Assembly (NCBI GenBank): GCA_948466335.1
Contig: CAOKAE010000001.1
Span: forward strand, 253,923-317,922
Origin: an uncultured Coriobacteriia bacterium
GTDB lineage: Bacteria > Actinomycetota > Coriobacteriia > Coriobacteriales > QAMH01
Length of the DNA: 64,000 nucleotides
Direction of reading: 5' to 3'
In this document: positions 52,152 to 60,131 of the stretch, in pieces
Numbering within the stretch: the stretch's first letter is position 1
Layout: the number at the start of each line of letters is the position of its first letter
The notes under the pieces: generated by a model
Databases searched by the model: none
What the model was told of the DNA's origin: nothing
The model's input: only the letters and a program-made list of their open reading frames with translations
Program-made: the position numbers and the translations under genes

Positions 52152-53096
52152 ATGACGCAGACCATCGCAACCCGTGAGGGCTATGGCGAAACGCTCGTCG
52201 AGCTCGTCAAGGAGGGCTACGACATCATGGCCGTCGAGGCCGACCTGTCAGGCTCCACCACCACCAAGAAACTTCAGGACCTCGATCCGGATCGCTTCGT
52301 CAACGTCGGCATCGCCGAGCAGAACATGATCGGCGTCGCCGCCGGTCTCTCGCTTGCCGGCAAGACGGTCTTTACCGGCAGCTTTGCCGCATTCGGTACG
52401 GGCCGTTGCTACGACCAGATTCGCAACACCGTCTGCTATGCAGACCTCGACGTCAAGGTCGCGCCCACCCACGCAGGCATCTCCGTCGGTCCCGATGGCG
52501 GCAGCCACCAGATGCTCGAGGACGTGAGCCTCATGCGTGGTCTGCCGGGCATGAACGTGCTCGTCCCGGCCGACTACTGGGCCGCCAAGCAGGCCGTGCG
52601 CATCGCGGCCACCACGCCCGGTCCCTTCTACATTCGTCTGGGCCGCGCCAAGGTCCCCACTGTCTACGAAGAGGGCACCGTGCTCGAGCTCGGCAAGTCC
52701 TATGTGCTGCGCGAGGGCACCGACGTCACGCTCGTGGCCGGTGGCATCGAGGTCGCCCAGGCACTCATCGCCGCCGACAAGCTTGCGAAGGAGGGCATCT
52801 CGGCCGAGGTCATCGACGTGTTCAGCGTCAAGCCCTTCGATAAGCCCACGTTGCTCGCGAGCGTCGAGAAGACTGGCTGCGTCGTCACCTGCGAAGAGCA
52901 TTCCACGGTCGGTGGCCTGGGTTCGGCCGTCGCCGACATCATCGGCGAGAACCATCCCGTGCCGCTCGAGCGCGTCGGTGTACGCGACATGTTCGGCACG
53001 AGTGGCGAGCCCGACGAGCTCCTTGCCGAGTACGGCCTGGACGCTGCCGGCATCGCCTCCAAGGCCCGCGCTGCCATCGCCCGCAAGGTACGTTAG
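52152..53096 (+). CDS. Transketolase, C-terminal subunit
   Basis: 314-residue second half of the split transketolase. It supplies the pyrimidine-binding part: FVNVGIAEQNMIGVAAGLSL (catalytic Glu in IAEQ), FAAFGTGRCYDQIRN, and the GPDGGSHQMLEDV region. The C-terminal domain (VLELGKSYVLREGTDVTLVA) is complete. GGGGGAGGGGAGTAGTC precedes the ATG. The stop codon's G is the first base of the family C repeat downstream. Confidence 0.94.
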   Translation: MTQTIATREGYGETLVELVKEGYDIMAVEADLSGSTTTKKLQDLDPDRFVNVGIAEQNMIGVAAGLSLAGKTVFTGSFAAFGTGRCYDQIRNTVCYADLDVKVAPTHAGISVGPDGGSHQMLEDVSLMRGLPGMNVLVPADYWAAKQAVRIAATTPGPFYIRLGRAKVPTVYEEGTVLELGKSYVLREGTDVTLVAGGIEVAQALIAADKLAKEGISAEVIDVFSVKPFDKPTLLASVEKTGCVVTCEEHSTVGGLGSAVADIIGENHPVPLERVGVRDMFGTSGEPDELLAEYGLDAAGIASKARAAIARKVR

Positions 53097-53186
53097 ACAG
53101 GCCGCCTCACCTCGATGGTCGCTCCCCGACGGCCCACTTTGTGGTCCTTACGGCTCGCTCCCTTGACCTCGGTTCGACGGCCTGTC
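53096..53186 (-). repeat. Family C element, inverted copy of 33115-33200
   Basis: The element spans GACAGGCCG (53096-53104) to CGGCCTGTC (53178-53186), which are inverted ends. Internally it reads as the reverse complement of the 33.1-kb element: CGAGGTCAAGGGAGCGAGCC and GTCGGGGAGCGACCATCGAG on the minus strand. It starts on the last base of the transketolase stop codon. Confidence 0.85.
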
Positions 53187-53212
53187 CAACGTTAGGCTAT
53201 TTACGAGTGTTT

Positions 53213-53303
53213 CGGTACGCACGTACCGTTCGATTGCATTCCCGTGTACGCTTTGTGATGTTCGGAATATTTAGTTGGGACTTCAAGGGCGGTGGTCTAA
53301 AAT
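53213..53303 (+). promoter_or_regulatory. Promoter of the ftsEX operon with an upstream palindrome
   Basis: TTGGGA (53275-53280), a 17-base spacer and TAAAAT (53298-53303) form a good sigma-70-type promoter 39 bases before ftsE. Upstream, CGGTACG-CA-CGTACCG (53213-53228) is a perfect 7+7 palindrome and a possible operator. Confidence 0.6.
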
Positions 53304-53341
53304 ACTAAGCCGATTAAGCTGAATGAGATCGGAGTTGAAAC

Positions 53342-54388
53342 GTGGCAATATTCGGCAAATCGTCGCGTGGTGCCCATGCAGCGGGCGGCCGCTCGTCAAA
53401 GTCGCGCGGGCAATCGGCTCACGCGCCCCAGTCAAACGAACAACGCCCGGCAAACGACTCGCGTATGGCCAGGCAGATGGATGCGCGCCTTCCGCGTATC
53501 GATGCCGAGAGCAACGTCGACGTCCGTCGCAACGTCGCGGGTGCTACCGGGCGTCAGCGTCAGGCGGCCCAGCCCAACCAGACGGGTCAGATGAATCCGC
53601 TGTCCACCTCCAGCATGCCGGCAGCCACCGAGGCCGTCGGCTCCTATGCCGACCTCGCGCTCGACGAGAACGCGAAGCAGAACCTCGGCCCGGTCGTCAT
53701 CTCGATGCGCAACGTCACCAAGGTGTACCCCGCGCAGCCCAATAGGCCCGCGCTCGCCAACATCACGCTCGACATCCGCTCGGGCGAGTTCCTGTTCCTC
53801 GTCGGTCATTCCGGCTCGGGCAAGTCGACCTTCATCCGCATGCTCAACCGCGAGATCGTCCCCACGAGCGGCGAGCTCGTCGTCGCCGGCGAGAACCTGC
53901 GCACCATCAAGAACTGGCGCATCCCGTATCTGCGCCGCAGCGTCGGCTGCGTGTTCCAGGACTTCAAGCTCCTTCCCAACAAGACGGCATTCGAGAACGT
54001 CGCCTTCGCGCTTGAGGTAATCGGCAAGTCACGCCACGTCATCCGCACCCAGGTCCCCGAGGTCCTGCGTCTTGTCGGCCTCGAGGACAAGATGGACAAG
54101 CTGCCCGATCAGCTTTCCGGTGGCGAGCAGCAGCGCGTGTCCATCGCGCGTTCCATCGTCAACCGTCCGCCCATCCTCATCTGCGACGAGCCGACCGGTA
54201 ACCTCGACCCCCAGACCTCTCTGGGCATCATGCGTCTGCTCGAGCGCATCAACCGCACGGGCACGACCATTCTCGTCGCCACGCACGACCGCGAGATGGT
54301 CGACCAGATGCGCCGTCGCGTGCTCGCCCTCGAGAACGGCACGCTCGTCCGCGATCAGAAGAAGGGAGTGTACGGATACGATGTCTAA
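53342..54388 (+). CDS. ftsE: Cell-division ATPase FtsE with long disordered N-terminal extension
   Basis: 348-residue protein. Residues about 118-345 are a normal FtsE ABC ATPase: Walker A GHSGSGKST (155-163), Q-loop CVFQDFKLLPN, signature LSGGEQQRVSIARSI, Walker B ILICDEPTGNLD, switch His in VATHDREMVD. Residues 1-117 are extra: Ser/Gln/Arg/Asn-rich, low complexity, no predicted fold. FtsE is usually about 225-230 residues. GTG 53342 follows GGAG; starting later would still need a start near residue 118 and there is no well-placed site. It works with FtsX to activate wall hydrolases at the septum; NlpC/P60 genes lie 5 kb downstream. Confidence 0.93.
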   Translation: MAIFGKSSRGAHAAGGRSSKSRGQSAHAPQSNEQRPANDSRMARQMDARLPRIDAESNVDVRRNVAGATGRQRQAAQPNQTGQMNPLSTSSMPAATEAVGSYADLALDENAKQNLGPVVISMRNVTKVYPAQPNRPALANITLDIRSGEFLFLVGHSGSGKSTFIRMLNREIVPTSGELVVAGENLRTIKNWRIPYLRRSVGCVFQDFKLLPNKTAFENVAFALEVIGKSRHVIRTQVPEVLRLVGLEDKMDKLPDQLSGGEQQRVSIARSIVNRPPILICDEPTGNLDPQTSLGIMRLLERINRTGTTILVATHDREMVDQMRRRVLALENGTLVRDQKKGVYGYDV

Positions 54389-55304
54389 GATCATCTACTT
54401 CCTCAAAGAGTCCATCATCAGCTCGCGCCGCAATCTCGGCACGACCATCGGTGGCATCGTCACCATCTTCCTGTCCCTTCTCATGATCGGCGTGACCATC
54501 ATCATCTCGATCATGATCGGTAACCTCGCCTCCTCGTTCGAAGACGAGGTCAACGTGCGCCTCTACATCTCGGACGAGGCCACCGACGAGCAGATAACGA
54601 GCCTCGACAACTACCTCAAGACGCTCGAGAACGACGCCGGCAACATCGCCTCGGTCGACTTCCGCAACAAGGACCAGGTCCTGGAGGACTTCCAGCGCCA
54701 GACCGCGAACAACCCCGACATCGTCAACCAGCTCGACGGCAACCCGCTGCCGCGCACCTACGTCATCACGCTGCGTGACACGCACAAGGTGCAAGACACG
54801 GTGAGCGCGATTCTCGGAAGCGAGACCTTCACGGCGATCGCCGACAATCCCGAGGACCCGTCCGACTCCATCAAGTATGGGCAGGGCACGGTCGAGCGCC
54901 TCTTCGCCGTCACCAACGTCATCCGCTATGCGTGCATCGTGGCGGTCGTGCTGCTCGTGTTCATCTCGCTCGTCTTCCTCAACAACACGATTCGCCTCGC
55001 GATTCTGGCGCGTAGGCGCGAGATCTCGATCATGCGTCTGGTGGGTGCCACCAACGGCTTCATTCGCGGACCGTTCGTGACGGAAGGCGCGCTGCAGGCG
55101 CTCGTGGGCGCCCTGTTCGCGATCATCGTCTTATCGCTCGTGCGCGTGACGGTGTTCCCCGCCCTCGAGAACATGGTGAGCTTCCTGCCGCTGTCGGTCG
55201 ACCCGGGCGTGTACTCCGCCATCTACCTCGTGCTCATCGTGGCCGGCGTGTTCATCGGCATGTTGGGCTCGGCTATCGCGATGCGCCGCTACCTCAAGGT
55301 CTAG
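54381..55304 (+). CDS. ftsX: Cell-division permease-like protein FtsX
   Basis: 307-residue membrane protein with one N-terminal helix, a large extracellular domain (about 55-180) and three C-terminal helices, the FtsX layout. VEINVRLYISDEATDEQITS-like sequence (NVRLYISDE) and MRLVGATNGFIRGPF are family segments. The ATG lies within the ftsE end (eight-base overlap). With FtsE it transmits ATP hydrolysis to outside peptidoglycan hydrolases of the NlpC/P60 coiled-coil type. Confidence 0.94.
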   Translation: MSKIIYFLKESIISSRRNLGTTIGGIVTIFLSLLMIGVTIIISIMIGNLASSFEDEVNVRLYISDEATDEQITSLDNYLKTLENDAGNIASVDFRNKDQVLEDFQRQTANNPDIVNQLDGNPLPRTYVITLRDTHKVQDTVSAILGSETFTAIADNPEDPSDSIKYGQGTVERLFAVTNVIRYACIVAVVLLVFISLVFLNNTIRLAILARRREISIMRLVGATNGFIRGPFVTEGALQALVGALFAIIVLSLVRVTVFPALENMVSFLPLSVDPGVYSAIYLVLIVAGVFIGMLGSAIAMRRYLKV

Positions 55305-55721
55305 ATGCCGCAGGCGTTTGCCGACATTCCCCGCGACCTGCCCGCGCTGCGACAGGCGCAGCTCATATCCGAGCGGGCCGTCGCCGCAGGCTTCGAGTGG
55401 GAGAATGTCGAGCAGGTTTGGGATAAGGTGCGTGAGGAGGTCGGCGAATTCAAGGACGCCGTGCCCGGGAGCGCCAACCAGGTCGAGGAGTTTGGCGACG
55501 TGCTGTTCACGCTCGTCAACGTGGCCCGCAAGGAGGGTATCGACGCCGAGGACGCGCTCGACCGTGCCTGTGACAAGTTCCGGCGCCGCTGGGGCATGAT
55601 GGATCGCCTTGCCTCGCAAGCTGGCGAAGGCCCGCTGCACGACATGACGACGGCACAACTCGTCGAGCTCTGGCAACGTGCGAAGACGGAGCTCGAGACC
55701 ATGTCGGACGATTTCGAGTAG
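55305..55721 (+). CDS. MazG-like nucleotide pyrophosphohydrolase, single domain
   Basis: 138-residue protein with one MazG domain: KVREEVGEFKDA and VEEFGDVLFTLVNVAR supply the EExxE...ExxD metal-binding helices. It hydrolyses NTPs to NMP and PPi in characterised relatives, often clearing oxidised or aberrant nucleotides. Full MazG has two domains; this is the C-terminal type alone. The start directly follows the ftsX stop, so it is in the division operon. Confidence 0.9.
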   Translation: MPQAFADIPRDLPALRQAQLISERAVAAGFEWENVEQVWDKVREEVGEFKDAVPGSANQVEEFGDVLFTLVNVARKEGIDAEDALDRACDKFRRRWGMMDRLASQAGEGPLHDMTTAQLVELWQRAKTELETMSDDFE

Positions 55722-55727
55722 GACGGT

Positions 55728-56195
55728 ATGGGCGCAAATTCGGACAAGAAGACGAAGGGCGGCAAGAGGCGCAAGCCCTCGCAGCGCACGGACGCCCCCA
55801 GGGTTCGCAAGCGCGAGCGCTCGTGGCGCACGCTGGCCATCGTCGGCTGCGTCATCGTCCTCGCCATCGTCGTCCTCTATCCGGTTGGCCGCGATTACTA
55901 CAAGACGATGCGCACCGAGCAACGCCTCCAGGCCCAGCTTGACGCCGTGACCGAGCGCAACGAGGCGGTCCAGGCCGAGAACGACGCCCTGCAGACCGAG
56001 GAGGGCATCGAGAACCAGGCGCGTTCGGATCTGGGCTGGGTCAGGGAAGGGGAGAGCTCGGCCGTGGTCACGAACGAGCAGGGCACGGTCGACAACGCCT
56101 CGAGGCTTCCCGACCATCTTGACGAGAAGAGCATCACCGCACCGCAAACCTGGTACTACACCATTCTCGATACGATATTCTTTGTTCACGAATAA
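55728..56195 (+). CDS. FtsB/DivIC-like septum formation initiator protein
   Basis: 155-residue bitopic membrane protein: basic cytoplasmic N-terminus (about 1-35), one helix (36-53, TLAIVGCVIVLAIVVLYP) and an extracellular coiled coil (RLQAQLDAVTERNEAVQAEN) ending with LQTEEGIENQARSDLGWVREGE, the DivIC/FtsB signature. It should bridge the FtsW/FtsI synthase and late divisome. Six bases separate it from the MazG-like gene. The tail (about 115-155) is acidic and unique. Confidence 0.9.
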   Translation: MGANSDKKTKGGKRRKPSQRTDAPRVRKRERSWRTLAIVGCVIVLAIVVLYPVGRDYYKTMRTEQRLQAQLDAVTERNEAVQAENDALQTEEGIENQARSDLGWVREGESSAVVTNEQGTVDNASRLPDHLDEKSITAPQTWYYTILDTIFFVHE

Positions 56196-56229
56196 CCCCA
56201 TGCAGTGATAGCATTAGGAGCCCGCATGT

Positions 56230-56315
<86 letters not shown>

Positions 56316-56389
56316 AATCGCGCTCATTTGCGCCGCGCGAAGATATACAATGGTTGCACAAGAGGGAACGCACGACCAAGGGGGGAACT

Positions 56390-56773
56390 ATGGCATTGTT
56401 TGGAAACTCCACGACGGCCCACAGGCTGCCGGAATACCGAGTCGCAGCGCTTGCGTCACTCGATCTCGAAGAGCACATGAAGGACAGCCCGCTCGTTCTC
56501 GACCGTCCCGGTCACATCGAGTGGATGGTCACCGAGGATGAGGACGGCTACCTCACCGCCCACGGCGCCATCAGGGTTCCCGTCAACATCGTCTTTGCCC
56601 CTCCTGCCGAGGAAGGCGCAGACCCGGAGATCGAGCGCGTCATCGTCAATGGCAAGCGCAAGTTCGACCGTCGCGTCGGCGAAGAGGAGCTGCACGACAA
56701 GAACTACGGTCTTGATGTCACCAAGGCTCAGGCCGAGACGTTCGTGCGCTATCGCAAGAACATGAAGAGCTAG
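56390..56773 (+). CDS. Uncharacterised small acidic protein
   Basis: 127-residue cytoplasmic protein: MALFGNSTTAHRLPEYR, then MKDSPLVLDRPGHIEWMVTED and a beta-rich middle with many acids (VFAPPAEEGADPEIERVIV). ATG 56390 follows GGGGGGAAC; the frame runs 12 codons further up. No family recognised. It lies 50 bases before the polyprenyl synthase gene and after a tRNA, so it may be independently transcribed. Confidence 0.65.
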   Translation: MALFGNSTTAHRLPEYRVAALASLDLEEHMKDSPLVLDRPGHIEWMVTEDEDGYLTAHGAIRVPVNIVFAPPAEEGADPEIERVIVNGKRKFDRRVGEEELHDKNYGLDVTKAQAETFVRYRKNMKS

Positions 56774-56825
56774 TTGGCGATTACGGCACCCAACGCCTTT
56801 TCGTTGCGGAGGTACGCGCAATAGC

Positions 56826-57845
56826 ATGGTCAATCATATCTTCGAGAAGTTTCTGAACGAGAAGACGGCAAGCTTCGACGAGTACATGGCCGGGTTCTTC
56901 GAAGAGGGCACGCATCCCGACATGGGGCGCTATCTCTACGGGCCGCTCTCCGAGTTCTCGAACAACGCGGGCAAGCGTCATCGTCCGCTCATCTGCATGC
57001 TCGCGTGTCGGGCGGTGGGCGGTGACGATGACAGGGCCCGTGCCGCCGGCGCGGCCATCGAGCATTTCCATACCGCCGCGCTCATCCACGACGACATCGC
57101 CGATGAGTCCCAGCTCAGGCGCGGCAAGCCCTGCCTGCACCATCAGATTGGCGAAGGCCTCGCCATCAACGCGGGTGACCTGGCGCTGTCGCTCGTCACG
57201 GGCACCGTGCTCGTGGACGATTCGCTTTCCGATGCGGTCAAGCTGCGCGTGCTCAAGGAGCTCGTCGACATGACGACGCGCACCATCGAGGGCCAGGCGC
57301 TCGACATCGGTTGGGCGCGTGACGAGCGCTTCGACATCACCGTCGAGGACTACCTGACCATGGCTGCCCACAAGACCGCGTTCTATTCGGGCGGCGTGCC
57401 GCTCGCCGTTGGTGCCATCATCGGCGGCGGCAGCGAGGAGCAGGTCGAGGCCCTGCGCGCCTACGGCATGTCGACCGGACTGGCTTTCCAGATCCAGGAT
57501 GACCTGCTCAACCTCGTCGGTACCGAGGAGGCCACGCGCAAGGACTTCCGTGGCGACATCACCGAGGGCAAGCGCACGCTTGTCGTCGTGCATGCGCTCG
57601 AGCACACGGACGGCGCCGTACACGACGAGCTCATCGACATCCTCTCCTCGAAGGAGACCGACCCGGCGCGCCTCGAGCGTGCCGTGCAGATCATGCAGGA
57701 GGCCGGTTCGATTGATTTTGCCCGATCGTACGCCATCAAGCTCGCCCACGACCATCAGGACGAGATCAAAGAGGTCCTGCCCGCAAGCCCCGTACGCAAG
57801 CTGCTCGTCTCGATGGGCGACTTCTTCGTGAGTCGGTTGAGCTGA
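56826..57845 (+). CDS. Polyprenyl diphosphate synthase
   Basis: 339-residue trans-prenyltransferase. First Asp-rich motif is HDDIADES (DDIAD) and second is QDDLLN; GKRHRPLICMLACR is the diphosphate-binding segment. It condenses isopentenyl diphosphate with an allylic diphosphate to a long chain, most likely for menaquinone side chains or as a GGPP synthase; the product length is not fixed by sequence. Bulky residues just before the first Asp motif (FHTAALIHDD) would set it. GCGGAGGTAC precedes the ATG. Confidence 0.93.
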   Translation: MVNHIFEKFLNEKTASFDEYMAGFFEEGTHPDMGRYLYGPLSEFSNNAGKRHRPLICMLACRAVGGDDDRARAAGAAIEHFHTAALIHDDIADESQLRRGKPCLHHQIGEGLAINAGDLALSLVTGTVLVDDSLSDAVKLRVLKELVDMTTRTIEGQALDIGWARDERFDITVEDYLTMAAHKTAFYSGGVPLAVGAIIGGGSEEQVEALRAYGMSTGLAFQIQDDLLNLVGTEEATRKDFRGDITEGKRTLVVVHALEHTDGAVHDELIDILSSKETDPARLERAVQIMQEAGSIDFARSYAIKLAHDHQDEIKEVLPASPVRKLLVSMGDFFVSRLS

Positions 57846-57852
57846 GGCGCCC

Positions 57853-58755
57853 ATGAGGACGATTGGCCGCAACGACCACGGTGCCGCCGTGGAGGACGTG
57901 CAACGACGTCTGCGCGTCATGGGCTACGAGCTTGCCGTCGACGGCGCGTATCTCCAGCGTACGTGCGATGCGGTCAGGAAGTTCAGGCAATCCGAGGGGC
58001 TGCCGCCGGGTGACTTCGTCGACCAGCAGGCCTGGTCGGCGCTGGTTGACGCGAGCTTCGCCCTCGGCGACCGCATGCTCTACCTGCGCATGCCCCATTT
58101 CCACGGTGCTGACGTGCGCTCGCTGCAGAAGATTCTCGAAGTGCTCGGGTTCGTCGTCGGCAAGTCCGACGGCATCTTCGGGGCGCACACCGAGCGCGCC
58201 CTGCGCGACTTCCAGCTGAGCGTGGGAATCATGGACGATGGCATCGCGGGCATCACCACCTACGATGCGATCGAGCGTCTGCGCCATGCCTGGGAGGGCA
58301 AGGAGCCGACGAGTGCCGAAGGTGCCCAGATGGGCTTTGCGCGTGCGGCCGAGGCGCTTGAGAAGATGGAGGCGTGCTTCTACGGGCTGGACGAGATCGG
58401 CCGTGGGGTCGCCTCGCGCGTGGCAAACCTCGCCCGCGCCACTTCCGAAGACGCGCACGTCATGAGCGCCGATGCGCTCGAGGCGTTTCCCCCTTCCAAC
58501 ATGCTCATGGTGGGCATTACCTCGAACGAGGTTGACGGTCAGGACGGCATCCCGCTCATCGAGTTCTCCGATGACTTCATGTTCGCGCGCCGCATCGGCA
58601 TCGCCCTGTCATCGGCAAAGACGACGCCGCGACGCGTCATCATCGAGATTCCCACCCAGGGTTATTCTGAGGTCGTCGGCGTGGTTTCGGGCGAGCGCTG
58701 GGAGCAGCATCTCGCCGTCCTCCTGCTCGACGCCTTCTGCCTCTCCTTCTCGTAG
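57853..58755 (+). CDS. Protein with two peptidoglycan-binding domains and a novel C-terminal domain
   Basis: 300-residue protein. Two PG_binding_1-type domains lie at about 5-65 (GAAVEDVQRRLRVMGYELAVDG) and 78-140 (VRSLQKILEVLGFVVGKSDGIFG). The rest (about 150-300) is alpha/beta (NMLMVGITSNEVDGQDGIPL; RRVIIEIPTQGY; GERWEQHLAVLLLDAFCLSF) with no family I recognise. There is no signal peptide, odd for a wall-binding protein: it may be secreted non-classically or act inside. It starts eight bases after the polyprenyl synthase stop. Confidence 0.8.
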   Translation: MRTIGRNDHGAAVEDVQRRLRVMGYELAVDGAYLQRTCDAVRKFRQSEGLPPGDFVDQQAWSALVDASFALGDRMLYLRMPHFHGADVRSLQKILEVLGFVVGKSDGIFGAHTERALRDFQLSVGIMDDGIAGITTYDAIERLRHAWEGKEPTSAEGAQMGFARAAEALEKMEACFYGLDEIGRGVASRVANLARATSEDAHVMSADALEAFPPSNMLMVGITSNEVDGQDGIPLIEFSDDFMFARRIGIALSSAKTTPRRVIIEIPTQGYSEVVGVVSGERWEQHLAVLLLDAFCLSFS

Positions 58756-58940
58756 CTGACCCTCTGTCATTTCGACCGTAACCGCATAGTGTTTTCGGGT
58801 CTGCGCATATCAAGATATTGTGGTGTGGAACTGCGTTTTTAGACAGGAGCACGCGCGGGTGTTACCATAGATGCTCAACGAGCGAAGCAAACCGTCTGCT
58901 CCGGGGTCCGGGCGTGAGCGGGCAGTTAGGATTCTTAACT
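58756..58940 (+). other. Leader of the first NlpC/P60 gene, with partial family B repeat
   Basis: TCTGTCATTTCGACCG at 58764-58779 is a truncated family B end. CGCGGGTGTTACCATAG (58854-58870) resembles CGCGGTGGTACCATAG in front of the second NlpC gene at 60064-60079, a shared promoter-like word. I see no confirmed riboswitch. Confidence 0.45.
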
Positions 58941-59993
58941 ATGCATATCCCAATGAAGCGCAAGGCGGCCCTGGCATTCGTGTTGTCCGCGGCACTCGCC
59001 TTGACGCTCTTTCCCGTGAGTGCCGGCGCCGTCACGGCCGCGCAGAAGCAGGCCGAGATCCAGAGCGTCTCCGCGCAGCTCAACGCGCTCAATGACGAGC
59101 TCTCCCTCGCCGTCGACGACTTCAACCTCGCAAATCGCAACCACGACCAGGCCGTCGCCGAGGCCGAGGAGTGCCAGCAGCGCATCAATGACGCCCAGGC
59201 GAAGATCAACTCGCTGCAGACGCGCATCGAGACGCGTGCGACGTCGATGTACCGCTCGGGTTCCATGACCTACCTCGACGTGCTCATGGGCGTGGGTTCC
59301 TTCGATGACTTCGCGACCGTGTGGGATACGCTCAACACGCTCAACGCGGAAGATGCCGACCTCGTGGTGAGCAGCAAGCAGGCAAAGGCCGAGCTCGATG
59401 CCGCCAAGGCAGACCTCGACGCCAAGCAAGCCGAGGCCCAGCGCCAGCTCGACATCGCCGCGTCCTACAGAACCGAAATCGAATCCAAGACCGCTCAGTA
59501 CCAGTCCATCTACAACGGCCTGAGCTCCGAGTACCAGGAACTTCTCGAGCAAGAGCAGGCTGCCCAAGCCCAGGCCGCGGCTGCGGCCAGCGCGGCGTAC
59601 TTCCCCTCGGTTTCCAGTGGCGGAAACAGCGGCGGCAGTAGCAGCAAGAGCAGCAGCTCTTCGCGTCCCAGTGGCAACGTCGGTGGCTCCAGCGCGGTCG
59701 AGCGCGCCTACTCGGCCATTGGCCTGCCCTACGTCTACGGCGCGAGCAGTTCCAGCGCCTTTGACTGCTCCGGTCTCGTGAGCTGGGCGCTGACGGGCAG
59801 CTTCGGCCATGCCTACGTCTCACAGGACTTCTGGGCCATGCCCGAGGTGAGCGACCCGCAGCCGGGTGACGTCGTCGCGTGCCACGCGGGCCATTGCGGC
59901 CTGTACATCGGCAACGGCCAGATGATCGAGGCTCCGCACACCGGCGCGACGGTGCGCATCTCGAGCGTGCGCGGAAAGATCGTGCGCCCGTAA
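58941..59993 (+). CDS. NlpC/P60 endopeptidase with coiled-coil N-terminus (CwlO-like), copy 1
   Basis: 350-residue secreted wall hydrolase. Signal peptide (about 1-31, ending VSAGA). Coiled-coil domain (about 32-220, AEIQSVSAQLNALNDELSLA; KAELDAAKADLDAKQAEAQ), then a Gly/Ser linker, then NlpC/P60 (about 242-350) with catalytic Cys in FDCSGLVSWAL, His in HAGHCGLYIG. It cuts peptide stems of peptidoglycan. The fold is that of hydrolases controlled by FtsEX in actinobacteria; ftsEX is 4 kb upstream. ATG 58941 gives the signal peptide; a second ATG at 58953 is possible. Confidence 0.92.
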   Translation: MHIPMKRKAALAFVLSAALALTLFPVSAGAVTAAQKQAEIQSVSAQLNALNDELSLAVDDFNLANRNHDQAVAEAEECQQRINDAQAKINSLQTRIETRATSMYRSGSMTYLDVLMGVGSFDDFATVWDTLNTLNAEDADLVVSSKQAKAELDAAKADLDAKQAEAQRQLDIAASYRTEIESKTAQYQSIYNGLSSEYQELLEQEQAAQAQAAAAASAAYFPSVSSGGNSGGSSSKSSSSSRPSGNVGGSSAVERAYSAIGLPYVYGASSSSAFDCSGLVSWALTGSFGHAYVSQDFWAMPEVSDPQPGDVVACHAGHCGLYIGNGQMIEAPHTGATVRISSVRGKIVRP

Positions 59994-60131
59994 TCCCGTC
60001 ACCATCCCTCCACACATGTGATGAGTCTGTGACATCGATTCGTCCTTGTCGGCGTGCGTTCGCCGCGGTGGTACCATAGCCTGCGCAGAGAACCCAATAT
60101 GTACTTCTAACGTTGCATTGGGGGACGCGCT

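Noticed and set aside
58790..58940. ydaO-type (c-di-AMP) riboswitch before the first NlpC/P60 gene
   Set aside because: Context fits actinobacterial examples, but the conserved core sequences of that riboswitch were not convincingly present.
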